Below are positions 1-10,687 of a stretch of 64,000 bases of DNA, one piece after another. Both the position numbers and the translations under genes were made by a program. Each line of letters begins with the position of its first letter. The stretch's first letter is position 1. Source of the stretch: Begonia masoniana (lineage: Eukaryota > Streptophyta > Magnoliopsida > Cucurbitales > Begoniaceae); the NCBI GenBank assembly GCA_022432975.1, contig CM039509.1:28615511-28679510 (forward strand), written 5' to 3'. Below the pieces are notes generated by a model. It saw only the letters and a list, made by a program, of their open reading frames with translations. It was not told the origin of the DNA and made no database searches.

Positions 1-73
1 TACAAATGGTATCAGAGCCTGTACCCAACCGGAATTGTGGCCAACGAGGAGTTGGCCCCCAAGGGGGGGTGAT

Positions 74-460
74 TGTGATGACCCGAATCTGTAAGTCCGA
101 ATCTGTACTGGTACGATGGCTGCACGAACCGGAACCCGGATGGCGGTACGTCCGCGCGGGCGAGCCGGAAGGTGACAGGTCGTAAAGAGGGGGTCGTCAC
201 AATCCCACAGCGCTTGGGGAAGTATGTGGAAATGAACATATGTAAGAGATCCCTCCCAAGATAGCAAGACGCGTTTTGGAGCTCAATTGACAACGGATCC
301 CATAAGAACTCCGAAGTTAAGAGGGCTTCGGGGAGAGTAATTCCAGGTTGGGTGACCTTCCGGGAAGTGCTCTCGCCAAACAAAGCCGTGAGGGGAGGAT
401 ATTGGGCTGCGGCCCAATCCCCGGAGCGGACAATATCTTGCTGGGATCGGAGTCGTTACA
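74..460 (+). repeat. Cassandra LTR, array copy 2
   Basis: It is 387 bp, starts TGTGATGACCC and ends GTCGTTACA. It is nearly the same as 532-920 and about 90% or more like the LTRs at 4229 and 4676 by eye. It differs from the latter by gatcgg instead of gtttgg near the end and by a two-base gain in aagtgctctcg. Confidence 0.88.
292..377 (+). other. 5S rRNA-derived segment inside Cassandra LTR
   Basis: The stretch GGATCCCATaAGAACTCCG, then aAGTTAAG, GAGAGTAAT, TGGGTGACCTtCCGGGAAG follows plant 5S rRNA from about residue 35 to 100, including the A-box (AGTTAAG) and C-box (TGGGTGACC) of the internal RNA polymerase III promoter. The 5' third and 3' end of 5S are absent, so it is not a 5S gene. 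Confidence 0.85.
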
Positions 461-462
461 AA

Positions 463-474
463 TGGTATCAGAGC
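463..474 (+). other. Primer binding site (initiator tRNA-Met), Cassandra
   Basis: TGGTATCAGAGC lies two bases after the LTR end. It is complementary to the 3' end of initiator tRNA-Met, the usual plus-strand PBS of plant LTR elements. The same site occurs at 7-18 in the first internal region. Confidence 0.9.
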
Positions 475-531
475 CTGTACCCAACCGGAATTGTGGCCAA
501 CGAGGACGTTGGGCCCCCAAGGGGGGGTGAT

Positions 532-920
532 TGTGATGACCCGAATCTTTAAGTCCCGAATCTGTACTGGTACGATGGCTGCACGAACCGGAACCCGGAT
601 GGCGGTACGTCCGCGCGGGCGAGCCGGAAGGTGACAGGTCGTAAAGAGGGGGTCGTCACAATCCCACAGCGCTTGGGGAAGTATGTGGAAATGAAACATA
701 TGTAAGAGATCCCTCCCAAGATAGCAAGACGCGTTTTGGAGCTCAATTGACAACGGATCCCATAAGAACTCCGAAGTTAAGAGGGCTTCGGGGAGAGTAA
801 TTCCAGGTTGGGTGACCTTCCGGGAAGTGCTCTCGCCAAACAAAGCCGTGAGGGGAGGATATTGGGCTGCGGCCCAATCCCCGGAGCGGACAATATCTTG
901 CTGGGATCGGAGTCGTTACA
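532..920 (+). repeat. Cassandra LTR, array copy 3
   Basis: It is 389 bp from TGTGATGACCC to GTCGTTACA, and is the right end of the array. The next bases are gcagc, the candidate for the right copy of the target duplication. The left copy would lie upstream of the window. Confidence 0.88.
752..837 (+). other. 5S rRNA-derived segment inside Cassandra LTR
   Basis: Same 5S-like block as at 292-377, with A-box-like AGTTAAG and C-box-like TGGGTGACC. Relative to typical 5S it has gggcttcggggag where 5S has a GCTTGGGCGAG type sequence. Confidence 0.85.
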
Positions 921-1537
921 GCAGCGCACATGAACACGTTATAATTAAAAGGGAGGGTGCGACACACATGTGCATGTAAGAATTAAAAAACACATGTGTC
1001 ATGCACATGCACATGTAGGAATTAAAAAGTCACATGCAAAGCCCATGTAAATCATACAAATCTCGTAGGAAAAGATCTTATCCAGCTGAATCTACTCAAA
1101 TCAGTTCAAATCACATTCAAACGGAGTTTAAACAACAGACGAAATCTAATCATCCAAAATATCTTTATCCTACGAAAATTCTTTGTGAAGTACAACGATC
1201 TTCTTCAAGTCACGCTTGAAGAATCTCGCTTGATAGCTTTGGTTCTTACCAAAGAGTTTGGTCTGGGTCAAGCTCCTGTTTTGATAGCTTCGGTTCAGCC
1301 AACAGGTATGGCTCGGGTCAATTTCCTGTTTTGATAACTAGGGTTCCATCGAATTCCTCGATTGAGGTCTTAGTTCCTTACTTTGTTTTTGAATCGAAAA
1401 GGCGTTCCTTTGAATTATTCCGCGTTGTTGTCGGTACCGGGTCCTTTCGATCTGAGGTTCGCATCACAATACATAGAACCTAACAAAAACGTTCTAACAT
1501 AACGATTATTCCTAGACTACCCATTCAACCTACGCTA
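921..1537 (-). repeat. LTR fragment related to family E/F
   Basis: The end of this stretch (about 1465-1537: acatagaacctaac, aacataacgatta, cctagactaccca) matches the LTR F sequence on both sides of the G insertion (25755-25792 and 28357-28385). The start holds short repeats of acatgtgcatg (970-1030). No protein-coding signal was found. It is cut at 1537 by the start of LTR C. Confidence 0.55.
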
Positions 1538-1781
1538 TGTAACGCCCCGAACCCAAACCGTCTCGGTGTGCTACTTTGCTAACCAATTCTGCGTTTAAAA
1601 CGGCGTTTAAAACAATTTTTGATAAATTTTCGACTCGATTTTCAGGTTTTTCGAACCCTCGATATTTGTTGAAAAACGTGAGTAAAATACGTTTAAAATA
1701 TATCGAAAAAGATCGGGTTAAAACATAGTGGAAATAGGAAAATTAAAAAAAAAAACAAAAGGTGAGGTGCAAAGTGCCCGC

Positions 1782-1862
1782 CGTGCGCATCGCACGTGCC
1801 ACCCTGTGCGTGCGCAGGCGCGATCGATCGGCACCCTCGCGGGTGCCAGCACGCCCTGTGCG
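1782..1862. repeat. GC-rich palindrome cluster in LTR C
   Basis: gtgcgcatcgcac, gcgatcgatcg and ggcaccctcgcgggtgcc are self-complementary blocks in about 80 bp, in sharp contrast with the AT-rich surroundings. It lies 250-325 bp from the LTR end, the same place where other LTRs here carry palindromes or minisatellites. Confidence 0.7.
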
Positions 1863-2559
1863 CCTATTTTCGGCCTTTTCTCACTTTTCATCATTTTTCT
1901 TCAAACCACTCACCTCCAAACCACCGAAAATTTACCCCATACATTCCCGACACTCCCGACTCCTTGACACGTAAAAAATCCCGGAAAATCGACTCCAAAA
2001 ATCTTAACGAAAACATGAAGACAGTTGAAAACCGGCGTCGTTTTATCTACGAAAAACCGAGCAGCATAACACCTAAATTTTCTAAATCCGAAATCCTGAA
2101 AACCAAATATTTTATAAACATATTCAAAACAGTTCCAAAAATTATTTACAACGATATAAAACACTATGTTTTATACAAACAAATCCCACAACACAACCAA
2201 ATTTTTACAAACATCCAAAATAGTTAAAAACTATATACAATTCAAAATACTGTTCTACCCACATCTTTCCGAAGATCATGGTCAAGACGCCCCGACAACT
2301 GCCTGCACCGGCATACCACGTACATCACCAACTGCGTCCCAATCAAAGCTTTCCGCATAGCTCTTACCTATACTAACGTCGTCACCTACACCACAGACCA
2401 CAAAATATAAGCCTAATGCTTAGTAAGTAGGGAATGATGCATACAAAAACAAAATGCACACCACACACACCCTCACACACAACCCTAACACATGCGGTTT
2501 CTAACTCTCAGTTGTGTTCATCTCGTTCTCACTTTGCTAGTTGTAGACATACATCTCTC

Positions 2560-3024
2560 ATAGAGACACTTAAGCGTACCTCTCTTGTAGAAATCCTTCT
2601 ACTCGAGACACTTCCGCGTACCTCTCTCGTAGAAATCCTTATACTCGAGACACTTTGTGTCCTATCTACTCGAGACACTTTGGCGTTCCTCTCTCGTAGA
2701 AATCCATTCTACTGGAGACACTTCGGCGTTCCTCTCTCGTAGAAATCTGTTCTACTCGAGACACTTCGGCGTTCCTCTCTCGTAGAAATCCATTCTACTC
2801 GAGACACTTCGGCGTTCCTCTCTCGTAGAAATCCGTTCTACTCGAGACACTTCGGCGTTCCTCTCTCTTAGAAATCCGTTCTACTCGAGACACTTCGGCG
2901 TTCCTCTCTCGTAGAAATCCATTCTACTCGAGACACTTCAGGCGTTCTTCTCTCGTAGAAATCCTTCTACACGAGACACTTATGCGTTCCTCTCTCGTAG
3001 AAATCCTTCTACTCGAGACACTTT
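2560..3024. repeat. 43-bp minisatellite in LTR C
   Basis: About eleven head-to-tail copies of a 43-bp unit. The core is cttcggcgttcctctctcg followed by tagaaatccattctactcgag. Phase is regular (for example 2765 to 2808). Within each unit tctcgtagaa faces ttctactcgaga, an imperfect inverted repeat, so each unit could fold into a hairpin. Edge copies are more degenerate. Confidence 0.88.
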
Positions 3025-4437
3025 TGCAAAGCTTACATTCCGTACTCACCATTCAATGCATGCTAAAAACTCGTTCATTTCGTAGTTCAAAACAATGATG
3101 CATGTCACACCCAATGCTCAACCAAAAACAAAACAAACACCCAATGCTCAACCAAAAACAAAACAAAGCAACCAAACAAACAAACAATTCCCTACCGTTC
3201 CATGGTGTAGGCCCGAAGGTAAAACACAGACAATCCACTACTTACCTAAACTCCTACACCGCACTTACCCGCTTCGGCTATGTAAATTTCCCGACTCGGT
3301 AACCTATCACAATCACAAAATTCATTTAAGCATCACAATTCACTTCTAAAGAATATTTAATCTAACTCTAACTACAAACAACTAACTTTAACACAACTCA
3401 ATCAAAAATCCCAATTTTCCCACATTTTCGGTGTCCAAACTCACGTCCACCGCTCAACTCACATCCACCGCTCACTCACAAAACACATCCACTGGTGACT
3501 CACAAAACACCTCCACCGATCATTGACAAAACACATCCACCGGTGACGTCACAAAACACCTCAACCGATCACTCACAAAACACATCCACCGGTGACGTTA
3601 GCCGGATGACTTATTCACCCAGCATGCACTGGTCAATAGTAACCGAATACATCTGTCGGTTGACTTTGACCAAACACTTATACAGACTTCTGCCAATCAC
3701 AAAAGGAAAGAATCTATTGCCTAGCTACATCCGCCGCTCAATAGTCACCGAACACATCTACCGGTTGACTTTGACCAAACACTTATACAAACTTCTTCCG
3801 ATCACAAAACGACAGAATCTATTGCCTAGCTACATCCGCCGCTCAACAGTAACCGAACACTTTCACCGAAACCCATACAATTTCCCCCTATACTTACACA
3901 CCATTCACTCATAACTTCCAAGAACATTCTCCATTTCCAGAAACATCAAAATGAACATTATATACATATATGTTCACGAACTATCCAACATACACATCCA
4001 AACATGTTTCTAACTATACAAATTATCAAAAACACTACAAAATACTATCAATATCTATCCAGATCCAAGCATCCTAAAATGTTTAACTATACCATTTTCC
4101 TATCTTTCTATCCATCAATTTCCCAAAACACATACTTACGTCCCCACGGGTCAAAATAAGCACCGACTGCGTCAGCACACTCCCGCGAGCATTCTTGTTC
4201 AAGCTGCTTAAACTTCGGGCAGAGGAACTGTGATGACCCGAATGTGCACGTATGGTACGATGGCTGCACGAACCGGAACCCGGATGGCGGTACGTCCGCG
4301 CGGGCGAGCCGGAAGGTGACAGGTCGTAAAGAGGGGGTCGTCACAATCCCACATCGCTTGGGGAAGTATGTGGAAATGAAACATATGTAAAGAGACCCTC
4401 CCAAGATAGCAAGACGCGTTTTGGAGCTCAATTGACA

Positions 4438-4520
4438 ACGGATCCCATAAGAACTCCGAAGTTAAGAGAGCTTCGGCGAGAGTAATTTCAGGTTGGGTGA
4501 CCTTCCGGGAAGCTCTCGCC
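4438..4520 (+). other. 5S rRNA-derived segment, first LTR
   Basis: GGATCCCATaAGAACTCCG, AGTTAAGagaGCTTcGGCG, AGAGTAAT, TGGGTGACCTtCCGGGAAG. This copy is closer to plant 5S than those at 292 and 752 (it keeps GGCGAGAGTA). A-box and C-box type sequences are present. Confidence 0.87.
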
Positions 4521-4884
4521 AAACAAAGCCGTGAGGGGACGATATTGGGCTGCGGCCCAATCCCCGGAGCGGACAATATCTTGCTGGGGTTTGGGGTCGT
4601 TACAAATGGTATCAGAGCCTGTACCCAACCGGAAATGTGGCCAACGAGGACGTTGGGCCCCCGAGGGGGGGTGATTGTGATGACCCGAATGTGCACGTAT
4701 GGTACGATGGCTGCACGAACCGGAACCCGGATGGCGGTACGTCCGCGCGGGCGAGCCGGAAGGTGACAGGTCGTAAAGAGGGGGTCGTCACAATCCCACA
4801 TCGCTTGGGGAAGTATGTGGAAATGAAACATATGTAAAGAGACCCTCCCAAGATAGCAAGACGCGTTTTGGAGCTCAATTGACA

Positions 4885-4967
4885 ACGGATCCCATAAGAA
4901 CTCCGAAGTTAAGAGAGCTTCGGCGAGAGTAATTTCAGGTTGGGTGACCTTCCGGGAAGCTCTCGCC
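4885..4967 (+). other. 5S rRNA-derived segment, second LTR
   Basis: Same as 4438-4520 in the second LTR of the complete Cassandra copy. Confidence 0.87.
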
Positions 4968-5612
4968 AAACAAAGCCGTGAGGGGACGATATTGGGCTGC
5001 GGCCCAATCCCCGGAGCGGACAATATCTTGCTGGGGTTTGGGGTCGTTACAGGAACGTCATCCTCACCTATATTGAAGTCACCTACACCATAGAAATAAA
5101 ATGTGAGCTAGAGACTCAGTAAATCTACGTGAATCCACATGAATGCCATGCATGTACTGTTCATAAATCATGCTTCCTACCTTTTTGCTATTCATTTCAT
5201 TTCACTTTATGTCACCGGGGCTTTACTCTCGCTAGATAGGAGCGGCAAATCCGGCGATTGGATAGCCCCTCGTATCTAACCGGGGGGAAAACATGCTTCA
5301 TCCGACAGCCATGTCTGAACAACCGCTACCGACGTGACCATCATCACATTCAATTACCTTTTCGTTATTCCTTTCCGTTTATGTAAAAACATGCATGGAA
5401 ATTTCTTTTTCGTGCTTTTTCATTAACCATGATGTGTACATGTATACAATGACATAAAAAACAAAGCATGCAAACAATAAACTTATACATTCAACAATCT
5501 AACTAAACTAACTACCCAACCTAATTATCCAACACAGCGAGCATCTCAAATTCCTCGATCGACATAGTCTTATGGTGTAGGCCAATCGGCCAAATGAGTA
5601 ATGGAGACTTAC

Positions 5613-5657
5613 CTCGTATCCGTTGCAATTGAAGCTCCGTCCACGAGCGTTGTTCAC
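5613..5657 (-). promoter_or_regulatory. Splice-like block 1 in LTR A, left
   Basis: On the minus strand a 45-nt block starts after cTTAG with GTGAACAACG and ends GAG before GTAAGTC. Both edges fit plant 3' and 5' splice sites. The same block with the same edges recurs in LTRs A right, B, E/F, G and H. Confidence 0.5.
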
Positions 5658-6227
5658 CTAAGCCAATTCACAACAACCTTCATTAATTCAACTCATTCGC
5701 ACCAACGACCATAAATACGTCCATTTGAGCCATAATGACGGCAACTCTATCGATCTCAAACCCTATTTCACGTTTCTAACAAAACCTTAACGAAACCCTA
5801 ATCCGTATAACTTTAGAAATTGAAATCTAAAGCTCCAAAACTATAGATTCATACCTAGAGTCGGGTTTGGAGGAGAAAACGTGAAGAAACTTCGAAGATC
5901 GGAGAACGAATCGCCGAGAGGAGAGGAGAGAAAATGAAGGTTTCATTGGAGTGCTAAGGAATGAAGGATTTTGTGATTTTTAATAGAAATTTGGCACGGC
6001 AAATTACTTATTTACCCCCTCCATTTGATTTCTATTTGTTTCCCCATTATCTCGTTATTTGACTAACTATTCGCTTTCTCCAAATTTCCTTATTTCACTA
6101 TAAATTCTAATTTATTATCTAGGTTCCAATAAAACTTTTCGTTTGCAAAAAGGGACTTAATTTGACATATTTACAAAAATGCCATTATTTAATGGAATCA
6201 TAAAATCCCGTAAAACCAGGTGTTACA

Positions 6228-6240
6228 TTCCATCCACCTT
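6228..6240 (-). other. Polypurine tract of element A
   Basis: On the minus strand AAGGTGGATGGAA lies immediately before the LTR terminus TGTAACACC, as expected for plus-strand priming. Confidence 0.7.
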
Positions 6241-6267
6241 AATTAAAATTTTGTCCTCAAAATTTGG

Positions 6268-8184
6268 CTATACAAACAGTTCAGGATACTTCGACATCAT
6301 ATCCTGCTGCCTCTCCCAAGTAGCCTCCTCAATGTCATGATTCCGCCATAAAACTTTTACCAGAGGGAATTTCTTATTGCGCAACACCTTTATAGAAGTC
6401 TCTAGAATCCGCACTGGCCTCTCCACATAGGTCAGTGTTGGTTGCACCTCGATCTCTCTTGTCTCTATGATGTGTGACGGATCACGCACGCATTTTCTGA
6501 GCATGGACACGTGAAATACATCGTGAATACCTTCTATAGATGCCGGGAGCTGTAACCTGTACGCCAAAGTCCCGATTCTCTTCAAAATAGGAAAAGGCCC
6601 CACATATCGAGGGTTCAACTTGCCTCTTCTTCCGAACTGCATAACTCCCTTAAATGGGGAACTTTTTAAATATATTTTGTCACCCTCTTTGAATTGCAAT
6701 TCCCTCCGTCTAGTGTCACCATAACTCTTTTGGCAGCTCTGTGCTATCTCCATACGTTGTCTGATAACAACAATCTTCTCCGCTGTTTGCTGCAAAATAT
6801 TTGGGCCAATTATAGTAGCCTTGCCAACCTCATCCCAATATAACGGAGACCTACACTTTCGACCATACAATGCTTCGTACGGAGCCTTGCCAATCGTAGC
6901 CTGGAAGCTGTTGTTGTACGAGAACTCAATCAAGGGCAAATATCGGCTCCACGAGCCTTGAAACTCCAGCACGCAAGCCCTAAGCATATCCTCAAGGATC
7001 TGATTTGTTCTTTCTTTCTGTCCATCAGTCTGAGGATGGAACGCCGTGCTAAAATTCAATTGAGTTCGCATGGCCTTATGTAAACTCTTCCAGAACTTTG
7101 AACTAAACCTAGCATCTCTATCGGAGACAATCGAAATAGGCACTCCGTGTAACCTGATGACCTTCTGTACATACAGCTCGGCGAGCTGATCCATAGAATA
7201 AGTCATCTTCACTGATAGAAAATCGGCCGTCTTTTTCAAACGATCCACAATTACCCAGATGCCATCGTGCCCTTTTGTCATTCTTGGGAGTCCAACAATG
7301 AAATTCATAGAGATTTGCTCCCATTTCCACTCCGGAATCGGTAGTGGTTGTAAGGTTCCAGCCGGCCATTGGTAATCTGCCTTAACCTGTTGGCAAACCA
7401 GGCAGGTTTCCACATACCTGGCAATCTATCTCTTCATGTTCGGCCACCAAAAATATTGTCTCAGGTCTCTGTATATTTTTGTGCTCCCCGGATGTACTGA
7501 GTATGCCGAGGAGTGTGCATCGGTTAAGATCTCTCTCTTCAGTTCATCATTGCTAGGCACGTACTACCTGTGCCTAAATTTCAATACTCCTTCATCTGTC
7601 AGGTTGTAATCAGACGAATCTTCAGATGTCATGCTCATTTGATGCTTTTCACACTCCAAATCGTTTTGTTGAGCTTCTCGTATTCTGTCCAAAATCGTCG
7701 GTCTAAGAGAAATGTTGGTCAGCAAGCTAGACAACTCTACCACAATCTCCACATCAAACTTCTCAATCTCAGACCTCAACGTCACAGACATCGCTGCAAG
7801 CGAAGGCTGACTCATAGTAGGCATCATGCTCAAAGCATCAGCGACTTTATTTGCCTTCCCCGGGTAGTATTTAATTTCAAAGTCATAATCTTTAACGAAC
7901 TCCAACCACCTTCGCTATCGCATATTAAGTTCTTTCTGCGTAAACAAGTACTTTAAGCTTCTGTGATCGGAGAACACCTCACACTGTTGCCCATACAGAT
8001 AGTGTCTCCAGATTTTTAAAGCAAAGACAACCGGTGCAAGCTCAAGGTCGTGTGTTGGATAATTTTGCTCGTACTGCTTCAACTGCCTAGAAGCATAAGC
8101 AATGACCCTGCCCTCCTGCATTAACACACACCTAAGTCTAATCTTTGAAGCATCGCAGTATTTACTGAACTTATCGCCTTCACC
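6268..8184 (-). pseudogene. Element A pol, 3' part: RNase H, integrase, chromodomain-like tail
   Basis: Read from 8184 down: RNase H (YCDAS, the [11 protein letters not shown] helix, SDHRSLK; then [13 protein letters not shown]). Integrase follows with its N-terminal zinc finger (DAH...H, CLVC) and catalytic core (VIVDR, SDRDARF, TDGQKERTNQ hold the D, D, E residues), then the GPFPILKRIG segment and a C-terminal tail VKVLWRNHDIEEATWE resembling chromodomains of Tekay/Del-type chromoviruses. The longest open piece is 7413-6268 (381 codons). An in-frame stop sits near 7420 inside the zinc finger, and another break lies near 7560 and 7910. The 5' side ends at the element B junction, with RT/RNase H connection codons missing. 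It cannot encode an intact polyprotein. Confidence 0.9.
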
Positions 8185-8982
8185 CCTGGCTCGGTGCGCT
8201 ACTTGGCTCACTCTAACCCCGATTAAAACATAATTTACAATAAGCCTAGACTCGCTAAATTCTCTTAATCCTAACTGTTAAGCACCACGGCGTCCTTCCC
8301 GAAAAATTCGGCAAAGTAACGCCTGAAAATAGCGCCTCCAAAATGCTAAATACCTGCATAAAATCTAATCCCAACCAATCAGAATGCTCTTAACCATCTA
8401 ACCAACCTAAAAATCTCCAACAATCAACATATCGTTAAGAAGATGCTATCAACCAAAAAGAAACATTACACATTCCCATCAATTCTACAAACAAACATTT
8501 ATAATACTATCAACATATAAAACCCACATCCCCCGAAGACCATGGTCGAGGCGCCCCAAAAACTGCCTGCACCGGCATGCCCCGTACATCACCAACTGCG
8601 TCCCAATCCTGGCTTTCCAGTAAGGCACTCACCTGTACTCCTGTCAATACCTACACCACGGAACACAAAACGTAAGCCTAATGCTTAGCAATTAGGGAAT
8701 AATGCATACGAAAACACAATGCACACTACACAACAACCTTTACCACAACCCTAATACATGCGGTTTCTAACTCTCGATTGTGTTCACTCGTTCTCGTTTC
8801 ATTACTCATCACTTTCACTTGTGCGTCAAGCGGATACCTATCCTAACAGGATGATCACGCGTTGACCACTCAGAGCCAGATCCGAGGCACACATCGTGTT
8901 CACACACGGGACGGCCATACATGATCTTCTCCCACGTCGATCAATGAACCTCGTTCATTATCAACTCACTGGTAGACACCTC

Positions 8983-9200
8983 CCGAACTGTCATACTTTC
9001 AGACACTAAATCACGACGAGGTGACTCAACCAGACAACACCGTTCATCTTTTGTGTTAACCTCCCGAACTGTCATACTTTCAGACACTAAATCGCGACGA
9101 GATTACACCACAAGAGACCACACACACCTTTTGTGGAACCCTCCCGAACTGTCATACTTTCAGACACTAAATCGCGACGAGGCGACTCCACAAAAGGTCA
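8983..9200. repeat. 77-81 bp tandem repeat in LTR B
   Basis: Three units of tcccgaactgtcatactttc, then agacactaaatcgcgacgagg and a variable ccaca/ccaga spacer. The same three units occur in the right LTR from 13943. Confidence 0.85.
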
Positions 9201-9413
9201 CATTGCCTCACATATCTTTTAACTTTACATTTTACTTTCACTGTTTGCAAACAATGCTCAAAACACGTATTTCGTAGTTTGAAAACCATGATGCATGCCA
9301 CACACAATGCTCAACACGAAACAAAACAAAACAACCAAACAAAGCAAACAAACAACTCCCTACCGTTCCATGGTGTAGGCCCGAAGGCAAACCACAAGCA
9401 GTCCACTACTTAC

Positions 9414-9469
9414 CTGGTTGCTCGAAACTCAATTGTCCACTTCGTCCGATAATTCAATCACTCGATCAC
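9414..9469 (-). promoter_or_regulatory. Splice-like block 1 in LTR B, left
   Basis: On the minus strand TTTTAG then GTGATCGAG opens a 56-nt block closed by AACCAG before GTAAGTAG. This is the B version of the block found in A, E/F, G and H. Confidence 0.5.
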
Positions 9470-10674
9470 CTAAAATAAAGAAACTTCATTTAGTAAACTC
9501 TAAAGACATTCTTAAACCTAAACTAACTAAAACTATAACACAATTCAACCTAAAAATTCAAGACCGGTTTTTATACAAATTTTTACCGTCCAACTTCAAA
9601 CTCCATTAAAACCAAGCCTACATTCACCAATTACTCTCAAACTGCTATTTCTAGCTTAATCTAATTAAAATCTAACTAAACGGGCCACTAATTTGGGTTC
9701 GGTAAAAACCGACCCGAAACTTTGAACGTACGTAACTTTCGCGTCGGTTATCAGAATCAAACGATTCCAGTGGCCACGCACTCCTCTAATAACCTAGTTT
9801 AATCTGCCAAAAGGAATTTTAAAACGAATGTCCGTAGCTGGGTTTAAAATAAGAAAACCCGAACTGCCATTTAACCAGAAAAATTCCTTTTTCTGGTTTT
9901 TCATCAATTCTTCTCCGGTTCCTCACCAATCGATCACCCTAACATCCAATTAACCTAATCTAACACAAATTAGGGCTTCCAAATCCAGAAACCCGAAATG
10001 CACAGCACACACCTCACTGTTTTCACTCAGAAACAGGGGTATCCCAGCCCACCAAGGATCACCCCTCTCACACCTCTAAATCCCCCAAATTTTCGTCACA
10101 AAACAACCACGAAATCGACCCAAGTCGCTTATCACTCAGACTACCCCTCAGCCGATCGACAGAGAGGAAAACAGGGAGGAAAAACTCACCAGTTTTCGGT
10201 CGAGTCAGGCGCGGAAAGGCCGAACCGAGCTCTGGCTTCAGCTCGCCAGATTTTGCTCGTCTGAACGGTGGCCGGAACCGTGAGCTCGTCGTCGAAATGT
10301 CGCTCGTCGCTCGGGCTCCTTCTCTGTTCGGGGAGCTCGGGATGAAGAAACAGAATGGCTTCCTCGTGAAGCCATTCTGTTTTAATAAAAATTTAATTTT
10401 TATTTTATTTTATTTAGTTATTTATTTATCTTTTAACCAATTACTAATTTGCCCTCACATGTTTGAACTTCCATAATTCCGTTTAGTTCGCGTCCACTCG
10501 ACCTAAAATTTTCGAAACCCTCTTCCAAATAAAATCCCAAGTTTTTAATAAACTAAATAACTCGTTAAATTTCTATCTATTGACTCTCCAATTCTTCCTT
10601 TTTAATTTAGATAATTCTAAAATCCATAACTTAATTAAAGCAATACACCTTGAGGAGAAATCTCGGGTGTTACA

Positions 10675-10687
10675 ATCCACCCTCCTT
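10675..10687 (-). other. Polypurine tract of element B
   Basis: AAGGAGGGTGGAT on the minus strand directly precedes the LTR terminus TGTAACACCCG. Confidence 0.75.

Larger units (their letters stand above)
1..920 (+). mobile_element. Cassandra-like TRIM, tandem LTR-internal-LTR-internal-LTR array
   Basis: The window opens on the last four bases (taca) of an LTR. Then follow a 69-bp internal region (5-73), an LTR (74-460), a 71-bp internal region (461-531) and another LTR (532-920). Each internal region begins with aa then TGGTATCAGAGC, the complement of the initiator tRNA-Met 3' end, and ends in a G-rich polypurine run just before TGTGATGACCC. LTRs run from TG to CA. There is no coding capacity, which defines a TRIM. 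The LTRs carry a 5S rRNA-like segment, the known hallmark of the Cassandra family. Sharing of LTRs between successive units points to unequal recombination. The left end is outside the window, so no target duplication can be read. Confidence 0.88.
1538..3440 (-). repeat. Truncated LTR, family C (B-like)
   Basis: It starts TGTAACGCCCCGAACCC, as do the LTRs of B (13814) and N (63356). The later part (3090-3260: atgatgcatgtcacac, the caaaacaaac runs, catggtgtaggcccgaagg, ccactacttacct) parallels LTR B at 9285-9415. A GC-rich palindromic block and a 43-bp minisatellite lie inside. The right end is lost where LTR A begins. No reading frame of note. Confidence 0.65.
4229..5051 (+). mobile_element. 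Complete Cassandra-like TRIM with target duplication ggaac
   Basis: It consists of an LTR (4229-4604, 376 bp), an internal region of 71 bp with PBS TGGTATCAGAGC and a purine-rich end, and an LTR (4676-5051, 376 bp). I see no difference between the two LTRs by eye, which indicates recent insertion. The five bases ggaac occur on both sides (4224-4228 and 5052-5056). The target is the long LTR of element A; the parallel region of the right A LTR (near 20690) has the empty site aggaacgtcatcc. Total length of 823 bp fits the Cassandra family range. Confidence 0.93.
3441..6227 (-). repeat. Left LTR of Ty3 element A (3' LTR in element sense), truncated
   Basis: It ends ggtgttaca at 6227, directly before a PPT. 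It is colinear with the right LTR (19639-22293) from the accgctcaactcac repeats onward, but lacks the first 230 bp or so, where it abuts LTR C. It contains a complete Cassandra element at 4229-5051. Without that, about 1.96 kb remain. Minisatellites occupy 3441-3600 (about 27 bp, ccaccggtgacgtcac type) and 3634-3860 (108-bp unit). Confidence 0.8.
8181..10674 (-). repeat. Left LTR of element B
   Basis: It ends cgggtgttaca before the PPT. Its first bases (tgtaacgcccccgaa) are missing compared with 13814. It contains tandem copies of a unit starting tcccgaactgtcatactttc near 8983, 9060 and 9141 (period 77-81 bp), then the block catggtgtaggcccgaagg and a splice-like block (9414-9469). Confidence 0.85.

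Noticed and set aside
292..377. A genuine 5S rRNA gene
   Set aside because: Only the middle to 3' part of 5S is present; both ends are replaced by LTR sequence, and it lies in every LTR copy.
12..1000. Long open frames on both strands over 12-967 and 4208-5023
   Set aside because: They fall inside Cassandra LTR and internal DNA, repeat with each unit, and cross LTR borders and the 5S-like segment; no protein family is recognisable.
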